Of a stretch of DNA of 64,000 nt, positions 63,087 through 64,000 are shown piece after piece. The stretch comes from Dryas octopetala. Lineage: Eukaryota > Streptophyta > Magnoliopsida > Rosales > Rosaceae. The stretch's first letter is position 1, and every line of letters begins with the position of its first letter. The position numbers and the translations under genes were made by a program. A model generated the notes under the pieces. It was not told the DNA's origin and did not search any database. It saw only the letters and a program-made list of their open reading frames with translations. The DNA is taken from positions 18,269,738-18,333,737 of the forward strand of contig OY992833.1 of the NCBI GenBank assembly GCA_963921425.1. The letters run 5' to 3'.

Positions 63087-64000
63087 ATGGAGGGGAGGAA
63101 AGCTACATCTGTTTTTGTGCTGTTAACTAGTGCTGGTGGCCCATATTGTGGAGCACTATATGAAGTAAAAATCCAACAAGGAGGAGAAATTTTGGGTGAA
63201 GAAGTAAAAGGCGATCCCAAATTACTTGACCCTGTATTCAACTTCTTTGATAATGGTTTGGTGCCCCGCCCAGCAGATTCCTTGTTGGGTGCGAGGTTCA
63301 ACAGCCCTTCGGATCTATACCTGTTTATACCTTACCCACGCCGTCCCAACTCCCCTCCCTGTATATCCGACCTAACGGGGTATGTTTTTCACACTGAGGA
63401 TGGATCATTGGAATCATTGAAGCCACATAAAGCATGGAAGCGATTTGGAAATGTTATTTCTGCATATGGCAAGTTGTATTTTCTTGGAGGTCCAGGACCC
63501 TACCCATGGATCCCAGACCCATCCTTCGAATGTTATGATCCTTCCAATAAATCTTGGGAGTCTCTACCTCGTTTTCCACCCTATACTGACGAATGGGCCT
63601 ACATGAGTATAACTGGTTATGCTGTCTATTATGGTTGTATATTGGTTTCATTGTCTGCCTGCAGGAAATATCAATTCATGGTTTTTCATATAGCTACTAA
63701 AACATGGCATAAAGTCAAATGTGAAGGTGGGGATAGTTGTAAATATTATCCTTTCAAGGGAAGGGCAGTGGTTGTAGACGATACTATCTATGCCTTATCT
63801 TGCTATTTCGGTGAGGTTATAGCATTCTGTTTGAGTATGGATCCAAAGTACGAAGGTGGTATTATCTATTCTCTAGGCAATCCATTCTTGTTGCCAGGTC
63901 TGAAGTCTAAATGTGAAGGGGACGATGAGTATAATATGGGAACGGAATATCTAGTTCATTTGGGAAACATGAATTTTTGTCTTTTTCAGACTATCACAGA
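63087..64000 (+). CDS. Kelch-like protein, 5' part (runs off the window)
   Basis: An open frame with no stop from the ATG at 63087 to the window edge, 304 codons so far (MEGRKATSVFVLLTSAGGPY...). An F-box is absent. The pattern is of kelch/galactose-oxidase-like repeats: GNVISAYGKLYFLGG near residues 121-134, FECYDPSNKSWESLPRFP near 148-165, then QFMVFHIATKTWHKV and a second blade start GRAVVVDDTIYALSCYF near 228-244. It is therefore probably a beta-propeller protein, cytosolic or nuclear, of unknown function. A non-coding first exon ending at 61850 and a 1.2-kb 5' UTR intron are inferred from splice-like sites. Upstream sequence holds local duplications and a CT tract. Confidence 0.75.
   Translation, partial: MEGRKATSVFVLLTSAGGPYCGALYEVKIQQGGEILGEEVKGDPKLLDPVFNFFDNGLVPRPADSLLGARFNSPSDLYLFIPYPRRPNSPPCISDLTGYVFHTEDGSLESLKPHKAWKRFGNVISAYGKLYFLGGPGPYPWIPDPSFECYDPSNKSWESLPRFPPYTDEWAYMSITGYAVYYGCILVSLSACRKYQFMVFHIATKTWHKVKCEGGDSCKYYPFKGRAVVVDDTIYALSCYFGEVIAFCLSMDPKYEGGIIYSLGNPFLLPGLKSKCEGDDEYNMGTEYLVHLGNMNFCLFQTIT

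Overview
This is nuclear DNA from a flowering plant, almost certainly a eudicot. The evidence is AT-rich intergenic DNA full of (GA/CT)n tracts, GT-AG introns, plant-only families (an LRR receptor kinase of the RGI/RCH group, S1-type self-incompatibility homologues, glycine-rich wall proteins, a group-3-like LEA protein, a plant mobile domain gene) and a plant set of transposons (Ty1/copia, TRIM, MULE, hAT, MITEs). I cannot name the species; a woody rosid would fit but is only a guess.

Layout. 0.1-5.6 kb: a young Ty1/copia element with 152-bp LTRs and a perfect 5-bp target duplication. 5.6-10 kb: AT-rich intergenic DNA. 10.2-14.2 kb: a complete two-exon LRR receptor kinase, very like the Arabidopsis RCH1/RGI receptors for root meristem growth factor peptides, with two short uORFs in its leader. 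19.0-21.5 kb (minus): a small three-exon LEA gene with a mitochondrial-like leader. Its exons are too short to show as long ORFs, it carries a hAT element in intron 1, and a TRIM element rich in ACGTG cores lies upstream. 27-37 kb: three secreted glycine-rich protein genes, interspersed with a second TRIM, MITEs and a 1.9-kb solo LTR. 37.45-44.87 kb: a complete 7.4-kb Mutator-like element. 46.0-51.5 kb: a seven-exon gene that looks like the plant FLIP/C1orf112 (FIRRM) homologue, a recombination regulator. 52-61 kb: a cluster of S1-like (SPH) genes, one plus-strand copy, two minus-strand tandem paralogues and one relic, among MITEs and local duplications. 63.1 kb to the end: the 5' part of a kelch-like gene that runs off the window.

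The most notable object is the MULE. It is bounded by a perfect 9-bp target duplication and carries two convergent genes. One is a plus-strand plant mobile domain (PMD) protein with four in-phase exons. The other is a minus-strand transposase that combines a FAR1-type zinc domain, a MULE DDE core, a SWIM finger and a C-terminal OTU protease-like domain. At each side, about 530-550 bp from the tip, sits an array of 20-bp quasi-palindromes (TTCG...CGAA) spaced 33, 33 and 51 bp in repeating triplets. One array lies in the first transposase intron and the other just upstream of the PMD start codon. This periodic architecture is not explained by the genes and is the best candidate here for something undescribed.

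Limits: splice sites, families and target duplications were read by eye, with no database search. Family names rest on remembered motifs.
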